Shown: in pieces, positions 26,004-34,571 of the stretch
Numbering within the stretch: position 1 is the first letter of the stretch
Layout of the letters: each line of letters starts with the position of its first letter
The notes under the pieces: generated by a model
Told to the model about the DNA's origin: nothing
Database searches by the model: none
What the model saw: the letters and a program-made list of their open reading frames with translations, nothing else
Position numbers and translations under genes: made by a program
Origin: Salinicoccus sesuvii
GTDB lineage: Bacteria; Bacillota; Bacilli; Staphylococcales; Salinicoccaceae
Reading direction: 5' to 3'
Length of the DNA: 64,000 bases
NCBI RefSeq assembly: GCF_042648145.1
Contig: NZ_JBHRWV010000008.1
Coordinates: 230,369-294,368 of the forward strand

Positions 26004-26659
26004 CGTGCCTCCTTCTCATTCAAGTGTGCTTCGAGTCCCGCATTTCTAAGCTGGCATGCCGGACATTCCCCACAACCATCTCCAATAATGCCCTCATAGC
26101 ATGTCAGTGTCTTCTTTCTTACGTAGTCGAGCTTCCCGTATTTATCGGCAAGTGCCCATGTCTCTTTTTTGTCGAGCCACATTAGAGGGGTCTCTATTAC
26201 GAAATCGCGATCCATTGCCAAATTAGCAGTAACATTCATCGATTTAATAAAGACATCCCGGCAATCTGGATAACCGCTGAAATCCGTTTCACACACCCCT
26301 GTAATAATCGTTTTAGCGCCAACCTGATAAGCTATTGCCGAAGCAAAAGACAAAAAAAGCATATTCCGCGCAGGCACGAATGTATTTGGTACGCCTGCTG
26401 CTTCATCCGTCGTGATGTCCATGCTGTGATCAGTCAGAGCATTCGGACTCAGTTGTCCTAGTAGCGACATGTCTAAAATGCGATGTTTTAGACCCTGTTC
26501 TTCTGCAATGCTTTTTGCGACTTCTATTTCTGCATTATGACGTTGTCCATAGTTGAAGGTAACGAGTTCTACTTCATCGTAATTCGCCATGGCATGGAAC
26601 ATGCATGTTGTACTGTCTTGCCCACCGGAAAAAACAACAATTGCCTTATGTCTATCCAT
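26000..26659 (-). CDS. queC: 7-cyano-7-deazaguanine synthase QueC
   Basis: ATP-dependent enzyme of 219 residues converting 7-carboxy-7-deazaguanine to preQ0. The PP-loop VVFSGGQDSTTC is at residues 8-19 and the zinc-binding cysteines are in CYEGIIGDGCGECPACQLR. AGAGGTGG precedes the ATG. First gene of the queCDE operon; a weak TATAAT on the minus strand at 26691-26696 could serve it. No preQ1 aptamer is visible in front of it, unlike queF. Confidence 0.96.
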   Translation of the reverse strand: MDRHKAIVVFSGGQDSTTCMFHAMANYDEVELVTFNYGQRHNAEIEVAKSIAEEQGLKHRILDMSLLGQLSPNALTDHSMDITTDEAAGVPNTFVPARNMLFLSFASAIAYQVGAKTIITGVCETDFSGYPDCRDVFIKSMNVTANLAMDRDFVIETPLMWLDKKETWALADKYGKLDYVRKKTLTCYEGIIGDGCGECPACQLRNAGLEAHLNEKEAR

Positions 26660-26690
26660 ACATCATCCACCTCTTATCTTTCAATATCCA

Positions 26691-26696
26691 ATTATA
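26691..26696 (-). promoter_or_regulatory. possible -10 box of queC
   Basis: The minus strand reads TATAAT here, 32 bases upstream of the queC start. The -35 is poor (TTCACT at 19 bases), so the call is tentative. Confidence 0.35.
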
Positions 26697-26837
26697 TGAT
26701 TCTACCAATTTTCGTAGTGAATTTCCACTATCCAATTCTTATATTGATCTGCTCCAATACTGCGGATGGTTTAAAATCCATGTTTTTAGGATATACATTT
26801 ATAACGTTATATAGAAGTAGAACAGGAGAGGTGAATC

Positions 26838-28550
26838 ATGACGAATATCGAAGACATCTTTAAAGTCCAGAAGCAACATTATAATACTGAAAAACAGATT
26901 GAAGGAGATACAGGTTCCTATGGTATGGTTGCAAGTGCCATCCAGGAAGCGACAGAAGCAGGCAACAAGATGCTTCAAGAAGGTGGTAATGCGTTCGATG
27001 CAATAATTGCAGTCCAGCTTGCCCTTGCGGTTGTTGAAGGGATGAATACGGGGATAGGTGCTGGCGGTTTTATCATATGTTACGACAAGGAGAAAGAAGA
27101 AACCAAAGTAGTCAATTCACATTCCAGGTCTCCAGCTGAACTGGAAAAGGATCATTTCGTCGATGAGTCTGGCGAAGTTATCCCTTTCGATGTACGTTCA
27201 ACACATGGTACAGCTGTCGGTGTACCGGGAATCATGAAAGGTCTATCATATCTACATGAAAATTATGGCACACTCCCGCTTGAAACATTGATTGAACCTG
27301 CCATCGAACTCGCAGAATCTGAGTTCCGTGTAAATTCTCTGTGGGAACGTACACTTGAACTGTTTTCTCATCGTCTTGGTGAAGAAGCACGTAAGATGTT
27401 CATGCCTGACGGTAAGCTTCTTAAAGAAGGCGACACCATCGTGCAGTCGGAACTCGCCAATACTCTCAAAATTATTAGAGATAAAGGATTCGATGCCGTC
27501 TACGAGGGAGAGATTGCCGAGGCAATTGTCGACGCTGTTCAGTCACATGGCGGTGTCATGACTCGTCAGGATTTGATTAACTATCACGTCAAACTGGAAG
27601 AACCACTATGGAGTAACTATAAAGGATACGACATTGCCATGCCTGCACCACCAAGTGGAGGTGGTATTGCTGTCGCCCAGCAGCTAAAAATACTAGAAGA
27701 CCTCGATATCGCCCAATATGATTCAAATTCACCTGAAAAATATCACCTGCTTGCACAGACTATGCAATTGGCGCTTGCTGATAAGAATACGCATATTGGC
27801 GACGCGGATTTTCATGAGCTGCCAATCGATGGTTTGTTGCACCCTGAGTATATTGAGGAACGCAGAGCACTGATTTCAACCGAGGACCGAGCTCAAACTT
27901 ATGTTCATGGAGATCCATGGAAATACCAAGAAGGTAGAGATGGTGTTAGTGAAGTAGACCAATATGTCGACAACGAAGGATTTGAAACCACACATTTCAC
28001 AGCTGTGGATCAGTGGGGCAACGTTGCTGCTTGTACCTCATCGATTGAACGTATTTACGGTTCTGGCATCATGGTACCAGGATACGGGTTCCTAATGAAT
28101 AATGATTTGACCGACTTTGAAGCAGAACCCAATCAGGTGAATGAACCAAATGGACACAAGTATCCTACAAGCTCCAAATGCCCGACCATACTATTCCATG
28201 AAGGCAAGCCCTTCTTCACTCTAGGATCTCCAGGGGCACAGACGATTGTCGCTTCAGTAGCACAGACCATCATAAACGTTATCGATTATAATATGACACT
28301 CGATGAAGCTATTGATGCAGCGAGAATCTATGTAACTCGGGATCTTGGAACCCAGTGGCAGGATAAATTAGACGACAGCGTCCTAGAATCTCTCGAGGAG
28401 ATCGGCTATCATTTCGACCAGTCGTTTAAGGAAGAGACAGCGGATACTCGTATCGGGGATGTCCAGGCGATTATGATTGATCATTCCGATGACCATAAAC
28501 TTTACGGAGCTGCCGATTCTCCACGACCTGGTGATGCAGAAGGGCTGTAA
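26838..28550 (+). CDS. gamma-glutamyltransferase family protein
   Basis: An N-terminal-nucleophile hydrolase of 570 residues. GGNAFDAIIAVQLALAVVE and GIGAGGFI are family signatures. The predicted autoprocessing site and nucleophile is Thr384 in ETTHFTAVD, followed by SSIERIYGSG and MNND. No signal peptide is seen, so it probably stays in the cytoplasm like B. subtilis YwrD, rather than being exported like Ggt. It may hydrolyse glutathione-like or other gamma-glutamyl compounds. GGAGAGGTG precedes the ATG. A GTTTAA-N14-GGATAT about 65 bases upstream resembles sigma-B weakly. Confidence 0.88.
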   Translation: MTNIEDIFKVQKQHYNTEKQIEGDTGSYGMVASAIQEATEAGNKMLQEGGNAFDAIIAVQLALAVVEGMNTGIGAGGFIICYDKEKEETKVVNSHSRSPAELEKDHFVDESGEVIPFDVRSTHGTAVGVPGIMKGLSYLHENYGTLPLETLIEPAIELAESEFRVNSLWERTLELFSHRLGEEARKMFMPDGKLLKEGDTIVQSELANTLKIIRDKGFDAVYEGEIAEAIVDAVQSHGGVMTRQDLINYHVKLEEPLWSNYKGYDIAMPAPPSGGGIAVAQQLKILEDLDIAQYDSNSPEKYHLLAQTMQLALADKNTHIGDADFHELPIDGLLHPEYIEERRALISTEDRAQTYVHGDPWKYQEGRDGVSEVDQYVDNEGFETTHFTAVDQWGNVAACTSSIERIYGSGIMVPGYGFLMNNDLTDFEAEPNQVNEPNGHKYPTSSKCPTILFHEGKPFFTLGSPGAQTIVASVAQTIINVIDYNMTLDEAIDAARIYVTRDLGTQWQDKLDDSVLESLEEIGYHFDQSFKEETADTRIGDVQAIMIDHSDDHKLYGAADSPRPGDAEGL

Positions 28551-28587
28551 TAACAACAAATTGAACTTTTCTTGACAAGTGTGAAAA

Positions 28588-28646
28588 GTCCTTTCAAATG
28601 CAATGGTAAATTGGTATAATAAACCATTGCATGAAGGGCTTTTTTT
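28588..28646 (+). terminator. terminator after the gamma-glutamyltransferase gene
   Basis: ATGCAATGGT (28598-28607) pairs with ACCATTGCAT (28623-28632). An interrupted outer stem (AGTCCTT with AAGGGCT) extends it, followed by seven T residues. The loop holds the -10 box of the next gene. Confidence 0.7.
28592..28620 (+). promoter_or_regulatory. extended -10 promoter of trhO inside the terminator loop
   Basis: TGGTATAAT ends at 28620: a perfect -10 with the TGn extension, and TTTCAA 17 bases upstream as a weak -35. Transcription would begin near 28627, inside the right arm of the upstream terminator, so the new transcript lacks the left arm and escapes termination. Confidence 0.6.
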
Positions 28647-28698
28647 CATGCAGCTATCAGGTATATCCTGCAAATATAATTGATAGGTGGAAAATGAA

Positions 28699-29655
28699 AT
28701 GAAATATCAAGTTTTACTCTATTATTACTACAATCACATTGAAGATCCAGACGCCTTCGCCACGGAGCACCTTGAATTGTGCAAAAGCATGAATCTTAAA
28801 GGACGTATCCTTGTTGCCAATGAGGGCATAAATGGCACAGTTTCGGGCACGGTCGAAGATACAGAGAGATACATGGATTACATGAAGACTCATCCCCTTT
28901 TTGAGAATATCGTATTCAAAATCGATGAATCTGAAGGGCATACTTTTAAGAAGATGCATGTTCGACCGAGACCTGAGCTTGTCAATCTCAGTCTAGAAAA
29001 TGATATCAATCCTCATGAAATTACAGGGGAGTATGTAGAACCTGAAGATTTCTTCAAGCAAATGCAGGATGACAATACTATCGTTCTTGACGCAAGAAAC
29101 ACTTACGAATATGATGTCGGACATTTCCGTGGTGCTATCCGCCCCGATGTTGAGACCTTTCGTGACCTACCCAAGTGGGTGGAGGAAAACCGTGAAATGC
29201 TTGATGGTAAACGTATCCTGACATACTGTACCGGCGGCATTCGCTGTGAGAAATTCTCAGGCTGGTTAAAGCGTGAAGGCTTCGATGATGTCGGTCAACT
29301 CCATGGTGGAATCGCTACCTACGGTAAAGATCCAGTAGCCAAAGGACAGAACTGGGACGGGATGATGTATGTTTTCGATGAGCGCCTGACAGTTCCAGTC
29401 AACCAGGTCGAACACAATGTTGTTGGGCGTGACCATTTCGACGGCACCCCTTGCGAGCGTTACATCAACTGCGCCAATCCTGACTGCAATGCTCAAATTC
29501 TTGCTTCAGAAGAAAACGAAGCCAGGCACCTCGGTGGTTGTTCTCTGGAGTGTACAAAGCACCCGCGGAACAGATATATTATTGAAAATGAATTATCCGA
29601 AGCGCATGTTGCTGCTCAGATTAAAACCCTCGAAGAAAAGACATTTGCCAAATAG
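28699..29655 (+). CDS. trhO: tRNA uridine(34) hydroxylase TrhO (rhodanese family)
   Basis: A 318-residue YbfQ/YceA-type protein that hydroxylates U34 in tRNA with oxygen and prephenate-linked chemistry. The N-terminal UPF0176 domain (GRILVANEGINGTVSG near residue 40) is followed by a rhodanese domain with Cys177 in YCTGGIRCEKFSGW. A C-terminal cysteine-rich tail (ERYINCANPDCN, CSLECTKHPRN) completes it. I use the ATG at 28699: AGGTGG at 28685-28690 is 8 bases upstream and overlaps the earlier GTG at 28687. It has its own promoter and terminator. Confidence 0.94.
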   Translation: MKYQVLLYYYYNHIEDPDAFATEHLELCKSMNLKGRILVANEGINGTVSGTVEDTERYMDYMKTHPLFENIVFKIDESEGHTFKKMHVRPRPELVNLSLENDINPHEITGEYVEPEDFFKQMQDDNTIVLDARNTYEYDVGHFRGAIRPDVETFRDLPKWVEENREMLDGKRILTYCTGGIRCEKFSGWLKREGFDDVGQLHGGIATYGKDPVAKGQNWDGMMYVFDERLTVPVNQVEHNVVGRDHFDGTPCERYINCANPDCNAQILASEENEARHLGGCSLECTKHPRNRYIIENELSEAHVAAQIKTLEEKTFAK

Positions 29656-29659
29656 AACA

Positions 29660-29702
29660 AACACCCTTCATCCAATCCATTATGGATGAAGGGTGTTTTT
29701 TA
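29660..29702. terminator. bidirectional terminator
   Basis: A perfect 15-bp stem (29660-29674 with 29683-29697) with flanking A and T runs, between the convergent trhO and quinone-reductase genes. Confidence 0.9.
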
Positions 29703-30686
29703 GAATTTAACAATTACACGACCACGAACATCGCCTTTAAGAATATCGTTTAGTGTATCAGGAAGTTCTTCCAGTGTCGCTTCATATGCAATATGTGTTT
29801 CCAATGCAGAAGGTTTCAGATCATCTGCAAGACGATCCCACACTTTCAAGCGATGCTCCATTGGATAATTTACAGAGTCGATGCCGAGCCAGTTGATGGC
29901 ACGAGAGATGAAAGGCAGAACAGTCGTTTCCACTTCAATACCTCCGGCGAGACCACATGTCGCAACCGAACCACCATAGTCGAGGCTACTCAAAATATAT
30001 TGGAGCGTTTTGCCGCCGACAGGATCGACCGCAGCTTTCCACTGTCTTTTCCTCGTCGACTTTCCATCTTCATCAGTTACTTCATCCCGGTGAATTACTG
30101 TATCCGCCCCAAGAGATTTCAGATACTCTGCTTCTTCTGTGCGTCCGGTACTGGCGACTACACTGTAGCCCCTGTCAGCAAGCATGTTGATTGCCAAGCT
30201 ACCTACACCGCCACTTGCCCCATCAACGAGCACTTTACCTGGGCCCGGCTCCAGTCCGTTCTCTTCGAGTCGTTGCACGCAGAGTGCTGCAGTAAAACCG
30301 GCAGTACCCAGCTCCATTGACTCCTTCAGACTCATTCCATCTGGCAGAGGTACAACCCATTCTGACGGTATTCTCGCGACTTCACTGAAGCCACCGCTAT
30401 GGCGCGTACCGATATGATAGCTCGTCGCAATCACTTCATCACCTTCTTTGAAGCGATCATCTTCAGATGACATTACTATGCCTGCAAGATCAATTCCTGG
30501 AATGATTGGGAAAGTTTCTGCAATGGCGCCTTTCACTGCCACCATACCATCTTTATAATTGACACTGGAGTAGGCGACTTTGATTGTCACTTCCCCTTCC
30601 GATAGGTCATCCATCCCAAGTTCTTTTATCTCCATTTTTGTCTCTTCATTGTGCTTATCTACAACTAATGCTTTAAACTTTTCCAT
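29700..30686 (-). CDS. acuI: acrylyl-CoA reductase / quinone oxidoreductase (YhdH/YhfP family)
   Basis: Zinc-free medium-chain dehydrogenase of 328 residues that uses NADPH. VDGASGGVGSLAINML is the Rossmann nucleotide-binding motif (about residues 150-165), and IPGIDLAGIV and SYHIGTRHSGGFSE are family patterns. AcuI/YhdH members reduce acryloyl-CoA or quinones. I use the ATG at 30686, since GAGGAGG lies just upstream and overlaps the ATG at 30701. A sigma-B-like promoter lies about 45 bases upstream. Confidence 0.88.
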   Translation of the reverse strand: MEKFKALVVDKHNEETKMEIKELGMDDLSEGEVTIKVAYSSVNYKDGMVAVKGAIAETFPIIPGIDLAGIVMSSEDDRFKEGDEVIATSYHIGTRHSGGFSEVARIPSEWVVPLPDGMSLKESMELGTAGFTAALCVQRLEENGLEPGPGKVLVDGASGGVGSLAINMLADRGYSVVASTGRTEEAEYLKSLGADTVIHRDEVTDEDGKSTRKRQWKAAVDPVGGKTLQYILSSLDYGGSVATCGLAGGIEVETTVLPFISRAINWLGIDSVNYPMEHRLKVWDRLADDLKPSALETHIAYEATLEELPDTLNDILKGDVRGRVIVKF

Positions 30687-30730
30687 AAGCCGCCTCCTCA
30701 ATATAGATACAAAACTTCAATGCTTACACT

Positions 30731-30756
30731 ATACCCGTGAAACCATTGGCTTATCC
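30731..30756 (-). promoter_or_regulatory. candidate sigma-B promoter of the quinone-reductase gene
   Basis: On the minus strand GGATAA (30756-30751), 14 bases, then GGGTAT (30736-30731). The -10 is perfect and the -35 matches GTTTAA at 4 of 6 positions. Confidence 0.5.
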
Positions 30757-30854
30757 ATGATATTACTTCTCAGTTTTGTAATTCAAGAAATCAAATCATC
30801 ATTCTTAGGATCAAAAGCTGACTCGATAAAAAATGAGATGGATTTCTGTACAAC

Positions 30855-30900
30855 TAACCCCTGATTACAATACACATAAGCATATTGTAATCAGGGGTTA
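30855..30900 (-). terminator. hairpin downstream of the methyltransferase-like gene
   Basis: A perfect 18-bp stem (30855-30872 with 30883-30900) and a 10-base loop. The T run on the minus strand is weak (GTTGT), yet stability and position right after the stop at 30916 suggest a terminator. Confidence 0.7.
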
Positions 30901-30915
30901 ATTTGTTACATATAT

Positions 30916-31554
30916 CTAATCAAGAACGGCTATGACGAATCCATCATGCCCACTACTACCGACTGTTTGGACTGCTGTTGCATCGACTCGGGGATGTTCT
31001 GACAGTATTTGCATAAATCGCTGCATTTTAGGACACGTTGTCTCTTCCGCTTCAAACGTCTCCAGTATTTTGCGTTCTGTTACAATAACAGAACCACTCT
31101 TAGCCATGGAGATTGCACCTTCTAGATAATCCGGATAATGTTGCTGATTTGCATTAATGTATATGAAATCAAAACGCGGGTATCCTTTCTCCAGTAATTT
31201 CGGCAATGTTTCCTCTGCAGATGTACCAATTATCTCGATTTTGTCATCCAACCCAGCAGTTTCGATGTGCTTGAGCGCTTTTTCTGCATATTCCGGATTG
31301 GGCTCGATTGTTGCCATCCGCCCTTCTTCAGGCAATACTTTACCGAGCCATAGTGTACTGTAGCCATCTAACGTTCCTATTTCCAATACCGTTTTAGCAC
31401 CTTTGATTCTCGCCAACAGTTGAAGGAATTTTCCTTGACCGTTGGTTGCTTCTGTTCTTTCTTCGTCATTTTCGAGAATTCCTGTCATTACTTCATCTTC
31501 AGCATTCAGTTGTGAAGTAAAATAAGCGTCCACATCATTCCAAAGTTTGGACAT
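30916..31554 (-). CDS. O-methyltransferase-like protein with altered metal site
   Basis: A 212-residue class I methyltransferase of the CCoAMT/COMT-like bacterial group. The SAM-binding motif VLEIGTLDGYSTLWL (residues 56-70) and acidic IEPNPEY (83-89) are intact. In active relatives a metal-binding Asp lies in a FIDADK-like motif and an Asp-Asn pair follows later. Here the first reads YINANQ (Asn134, Asn136), and the second is VTERK around residues 158-162. The metal-dependent catechol-type reaction is therefore doubtful; it may use another mechanism or only bind SAM. Monocistronic. Confidence 0.82.
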   Translation of the reverse strand: MSKLWNDVDAYFTSQLNAEDEVMTGILENDEERTEATNGQGKFLQLLARIKGAKTVLEIGTLDGYSTLWLGKVLPEEGRMATIEPNPEYAEKALKHIETAGLDDKIEIIGTSAEETLPKLLEKGYPRFDFIYINANQQHYPDYLEGAISMAKSGSVIVTERKILETFEAEETTCPKMQRFMQILSEHPRVDATAVQTVGSSGHDGFVIAVLD

Positions 31555-31847
31555 GTCGAATAGTTCGCCCCCGTAGATTTTAGTTAGTTTTTAGCACGTC
31601 TTCATATTTTCCGAATATTTAATAAACATACTGTAGTCCCGCATACTACACTAAAATATCATGAACCGCAAATAATATCCGACCTTCTCTTCGGGAGGTT
31701 AAATTGCTAAAAGCCCGACAGAGAGGGGACAAAGCCATTTGTGAGATTCAAGCATAATCCTTGTATTATCTGTATGTGCGTAATAACATAATCAAATGCA
31801 GTCATAGATTTATGTCTTCAAATCAAATACATATAGGAGAACAACTC
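31555..31847. other. intergenic region between divergent genes
   Basis: This 293-base gap lies between the divergent methyltransferase-like and DHA2 exporter genes. It holds a 6-bp inverted repeat TGTAGT-N7-ACTACA at 31632-31650, a possible regulator site. A small hairpin around 31680-31700 (ACCTTCTC-TTCG-GGAGGT) follows. I see no RNA gene or convincing small ORF. Confidence 0.4.
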
Positions 31848-33329
31848 ATGGAGAATAATTCATCCCCACAATACGAATATTTATCAGATAACCCGAATAT
31901 CAAGACTTTACCCATCATGCTCTCCCTAATTATTGGTGCATTTTTTGCGATATTGAATGAAACGCTGCTAAACATCGCTTTAACCACGCTAATGGAACAA
32001 TTTGATGTCACATTACCGACCGTACAGTGGATGGCCACGGGCTTCATGCTTGTTATGGGAATCGTTATTCCAGTTTCGGCACTTTTAATACAATGGTTTT
32101 CAACACGTCAGCTTTTCCTTGGTACCATGATCGTGTTCACTGCGGGTACTATCATTGCAGCCTCAGCTCCGACATTCGGCATACTACTTGCAGGCCGCAT
32201 GATCCAGGCGGTCGGCACCGGGATGCTGATGCCAATCATGTTCAATGTGTTCTTACTTATGTATCCACCCCATAAACGCGGGAAAATAATGGGGATGGTT
32301 GGTCTAGTCATCATGTTCGCCCCGGCCATTGGCCCGACACTTTCAGGAGTGATTGTAGAATATCTTGGGTGGAGGTTTCTGTTCATTTCAGTCATTCCAT
32401 TCTCGCTATTCTCAATCGTGTTCGCATTCTTTTTCCTAGTCAACGTATCAGAAGTCACACGTCCCAAAATTGACATATTATCCATTGTCTTCTCAACTGT
32501 TGGTTTTGGCGCCACCATTTTTGGTTTCAGTTCCGTAGGAGAGAGCGATTCAGGTTTCATGAGCGTTGACGTTCTCCTACCCATCATCGCTGGACTCATC
32601 GGTATCTCCTTGTTCGTTTACCGACAATTGAAACTCGATGAACCGATTATGGATCTTAGAGTCTTCAAATATCCAATGTATCGGCATGCTATCATCATGT
32701 TCCTGATTATCGTCATGACGATGTTTGCATCAGAAATCATTCTACCGATATACATGCAAGGACCGCTGGCATTAAGTGCCGCAACCGCCGGGTTACTTTT
32801 ACTTCCAGGAAGCTTGCTAAACGGTGCACTTTCTCCTTTTATGGGCCAACTTTTCGATAAAGTAGGACCTAGACCGATGATGATTCCGGCGACGCTCATC
32901 CTGACAGGTACGATGTTTATGATGAGCAGACTTGATACCAATACTTCTATATGGGTCATCGTCATCAGCTTCATGCTTCTAATGATTTCTGTTTCGGCGA
33001 TTATGATGCCGGCCCAGACGAACGGTCTCAATCAATTACCTAAAAACATGTACCCTCACGGCACTGCTGTCGTATCCACTCTTCAGCCGCTGGCTGGTGC
33101 AATCGGGGTCTCTGTATTTATCAGTATACTGAATGCCAGGCAAGCAAGCGTTCTGTCAAGTTCGGAAACACCAAATGATCCAGCTACAATCAATCAGGCT
33201 ATGGTCGCAGGAGTTGAACTTGTTTATTTCATCGGGTTCATCATCTCAATCGTTGCATTCCTGATGGCGCTACGTGTGTACCGAGCGCGACCGGACGATA
33301 TGTCTAATTCTCAGGCAGAAGCAAAATAA
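31848..33329 (+). CDS. DHA2 family MFS multidrug exporter (LmrB/EmrB-like)
   Basis: A 493-residue, 14-helix drug:H+ antiporter. LNIALTTLMEQFDV in helix 1, the antiporter motif AIGPTLSGVI in helix 5 and the tandem helix layout are those of LmrB/EmrB/QacA proteins. I use the ATG at 31848 (MENNSSPQ), with TAGGAGA 9 bases upstream; an open frame extends 29 codons further without a ribosome site. It exports lipophilic compounds by family; the actual substrate is unknown. Confidence 0.9.
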   Translation: MENNSSPQYEYLSDNPNIKTLPIMLSLIIGAFFAILNETLLNIALTTLMEQFDVTLPTVQWMATGFMLVMGIVIPVSALLIQWFSTRQLFLGTMIVFTAGTIIAASAPTFGILLAGRMIQAVGTGMLMPIMFNVFLLMYPPHKRGKIMGMVGLVIMFAPAIGPTLSGVIVEYLGWRFLFISVIPFSLFSIVFAFFFLVNVSEVTRPKIDILSIVFSTVGFGATIFGFSSVGESDSGFMSVDVLLPIIAGLIGISLFVYRQLKLDEPIMDLRVFKYPMYRHAIIMFLIIVMTMFASEIILPIYMQGPLALSAATAGLLLLPGSLLNGALSPFMGQLFDKVGPRPMMIPATLILTGTMFMMSRLDTNTSIWVIVISFMLLMISVSAIMMPAQTNGLNQLPKNMYPHGTAVVSTLQPLAGAIGVSVFISILNARQASVLSSSETPNDPATINQAMVAGVELVYFIGFIISIVAFLMALRVYRARPDDMSNSQAEAK

Positions 33330-33346
33330 CATTATAGGACATATTT

Positions 33347-33397
33347 AAAGCCCCTGAATGATGACACCTTAAAGTGTGGTCATTCAGGGGCTTTCTT
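33347..33397. terminator. bidirectional terminator
   Basis: AAAGCCCCTGAATGA (33347-33361) pairs with TCATTCAGGGGCTTT (33380-33394), with a smaller inner stem. It lies between the convergent exporter and ywbE genes. Confidence 0.88.
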
Positions 33398-33433
33398 CAA
33401 CAATTTCATGCATGTAATAAGTTCAATCTACTA

Positions 33434-33628
33434 CTACTCAATTATTTCTTTCACCCTGCCAACGATACCGCTCTCAAGTTTTACTTTAATGCCGTGCGGA
33501 TGCATCGCTGAATTCGTCAATAGCCTGGCGACAACTCCTTCTGTCAATTCGCCTGAGCGCTGGTCTTGCTTTTGCACTACTTTCACTTTTGAGCCCGGTT
33601 TAATATCGTTTCTCCTCGTTCCGTCCAT
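33434..33628 (-). CDS. ywbE: YwbE family protein
   Basis: A 64-residue basic protein of the YwbE family (DUF2196), function unknown. It has the family pattern DIKPGSKVKVVQKQDQRSGELT and HPHGIKVKLESGIVGRVKEI, a KOW/SH3-like small beta fold. The ATG at 33628 follows GAGGAGG; nine in-frame codons upstream would include that site. Size matches the family. Possibly nucleic-acid binding, by fold type only. Confidence 0.9.
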   Translation of the reverse strand: MDGTRRNDIKPGSKVKVVQKQDQRSGELTEGVVARLLTNSAMHPHGIKVKLESGIVGRVKEIIE

Positions 33629-33831
33629 ATCGTATTCCTCCTCATTCTTTATCATCCATCATAACATGACAGTCTAAAAATTGACGTACAACAGTGTCTA
33701 TTAAAATTTGTCATAAATCACACATATGTTCACAAATAGTGAACAAATTCTTATTTAATGTTATAGAAATACAGATAAATTGCATATAATGTATTATAAT
33801 TATACTTCACCCTAAATAAGGAGGTCACTTC

Positions 33832-34320
33832 ATGACTGGAAAAACACATATCTTGGGTGGCATTGCTGCCAGTTTGGCCGTCGCCCATACAGCAAACGAA
33901 AACCCGCTGGTCATGGTTGGTGCGGGAATCGTCGGTGCCCTCCTGCCGGACATCTGCCATAGTGGTAGCCTGATCGGCAAGAAGCTTCCGATTATCTCCA
34001 GAATAATCAACTTTATATTTGGACATAGGACTTTTACCCATAGTCTATTATTTCTTGTACTTGTATCGTTTCTAATTGACCATTTCTTCCCGAACGATGT
34101 ACTTAAATACGGTCTTCTAACAGGTATGGTCAGCCACTACATACTGGACATGGCGACAAAGCGCGGAATCAAACTGTTCTTTCCGCTCAGTCTAACGGTC
34201 CGATTCCCTCTGACTACCCGTACCGGGAGCAAAGTTGAGAGTTTGGTCTTCAGCATACTCACACTCGTTTCTTTCTATTTCGGATATCAGTCCCTCAACT
34301 GGTTCGATATCGGATTCTAA
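33832..34320 (+). CDS. YdjM/DUF457-type membrane-bound metal-dependent hydrolase
   Basis: A 162-residue membrane protein of the LexA-binding, inner-membrane hydrolase family (YdjM, DUF457). Conserved histidine/aspartate motifs are THILGG, LLPDICH, HRTFTHS and SHYILDM. Together they form a likely metal site near three to four hydrophobic segments. B. subtilis and E. coli YdjM are linked to the SOS response. I saw no LexA box upstream, though I looked only by eye. AAGGAGG precedes the ATG. The activity of the family is not established. Confidence 0.85.
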   Translation: MTGKTHILGGIAASLAVAHTANENPLVMVGAGIVGALLPDICHSGSLIGKKLPIISRIINFIFGHRTFTHSLLFLVLVSFLIDHFFPNDVLKYGLLTGMVSHYILDMATKRGIKLFFPLSLTVRFPLTTRTGSKVESLVFSILTLVSFYFGYQSLNWFDIGF

Positions 34321-34410
34321 TTAGTATGGACCGAGGTATTCATGACAGTTTGAAAACCGTCAAGTAATCCTCTAAGTTAGATACAATTTCTAAGCTTAGG
34401 CTATCTATAT

Positions 34411-34447
34411 AAAATGAGTCGGCACACTGCCGAACTCATTTTTAATT
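34411..34447. terminator. bidirectional terminator
   Basis: AAAATGAGT-CGGC pairs with GCCG-ACTCATTTT around ACACT, with one bulge, then a T run. It lies between the convergent YdjM-type gene and desR. Confidence 0.75.
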
Positions 34448-34571
34448 TTGCCTTTATACGTTGCATATTTAACTTGTAGTGTTCTAACCCGTTTTTAAGT
34501 GAGTGATAGATCGCAACACTGACCTGAATGCATTAGTAGCTAACGGGCTATCTGTAAGTATGCTCGGATAT

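Noticed and set aside
26838..26838. Sigma-B promoter for the gamma-glutamyltransferase family gene (GTTTAA at 26769, GGATAT at 26789)
   Set aside because: The -10 departs from GGGWAW at the key third G; kept only as a remark in the gene entry.
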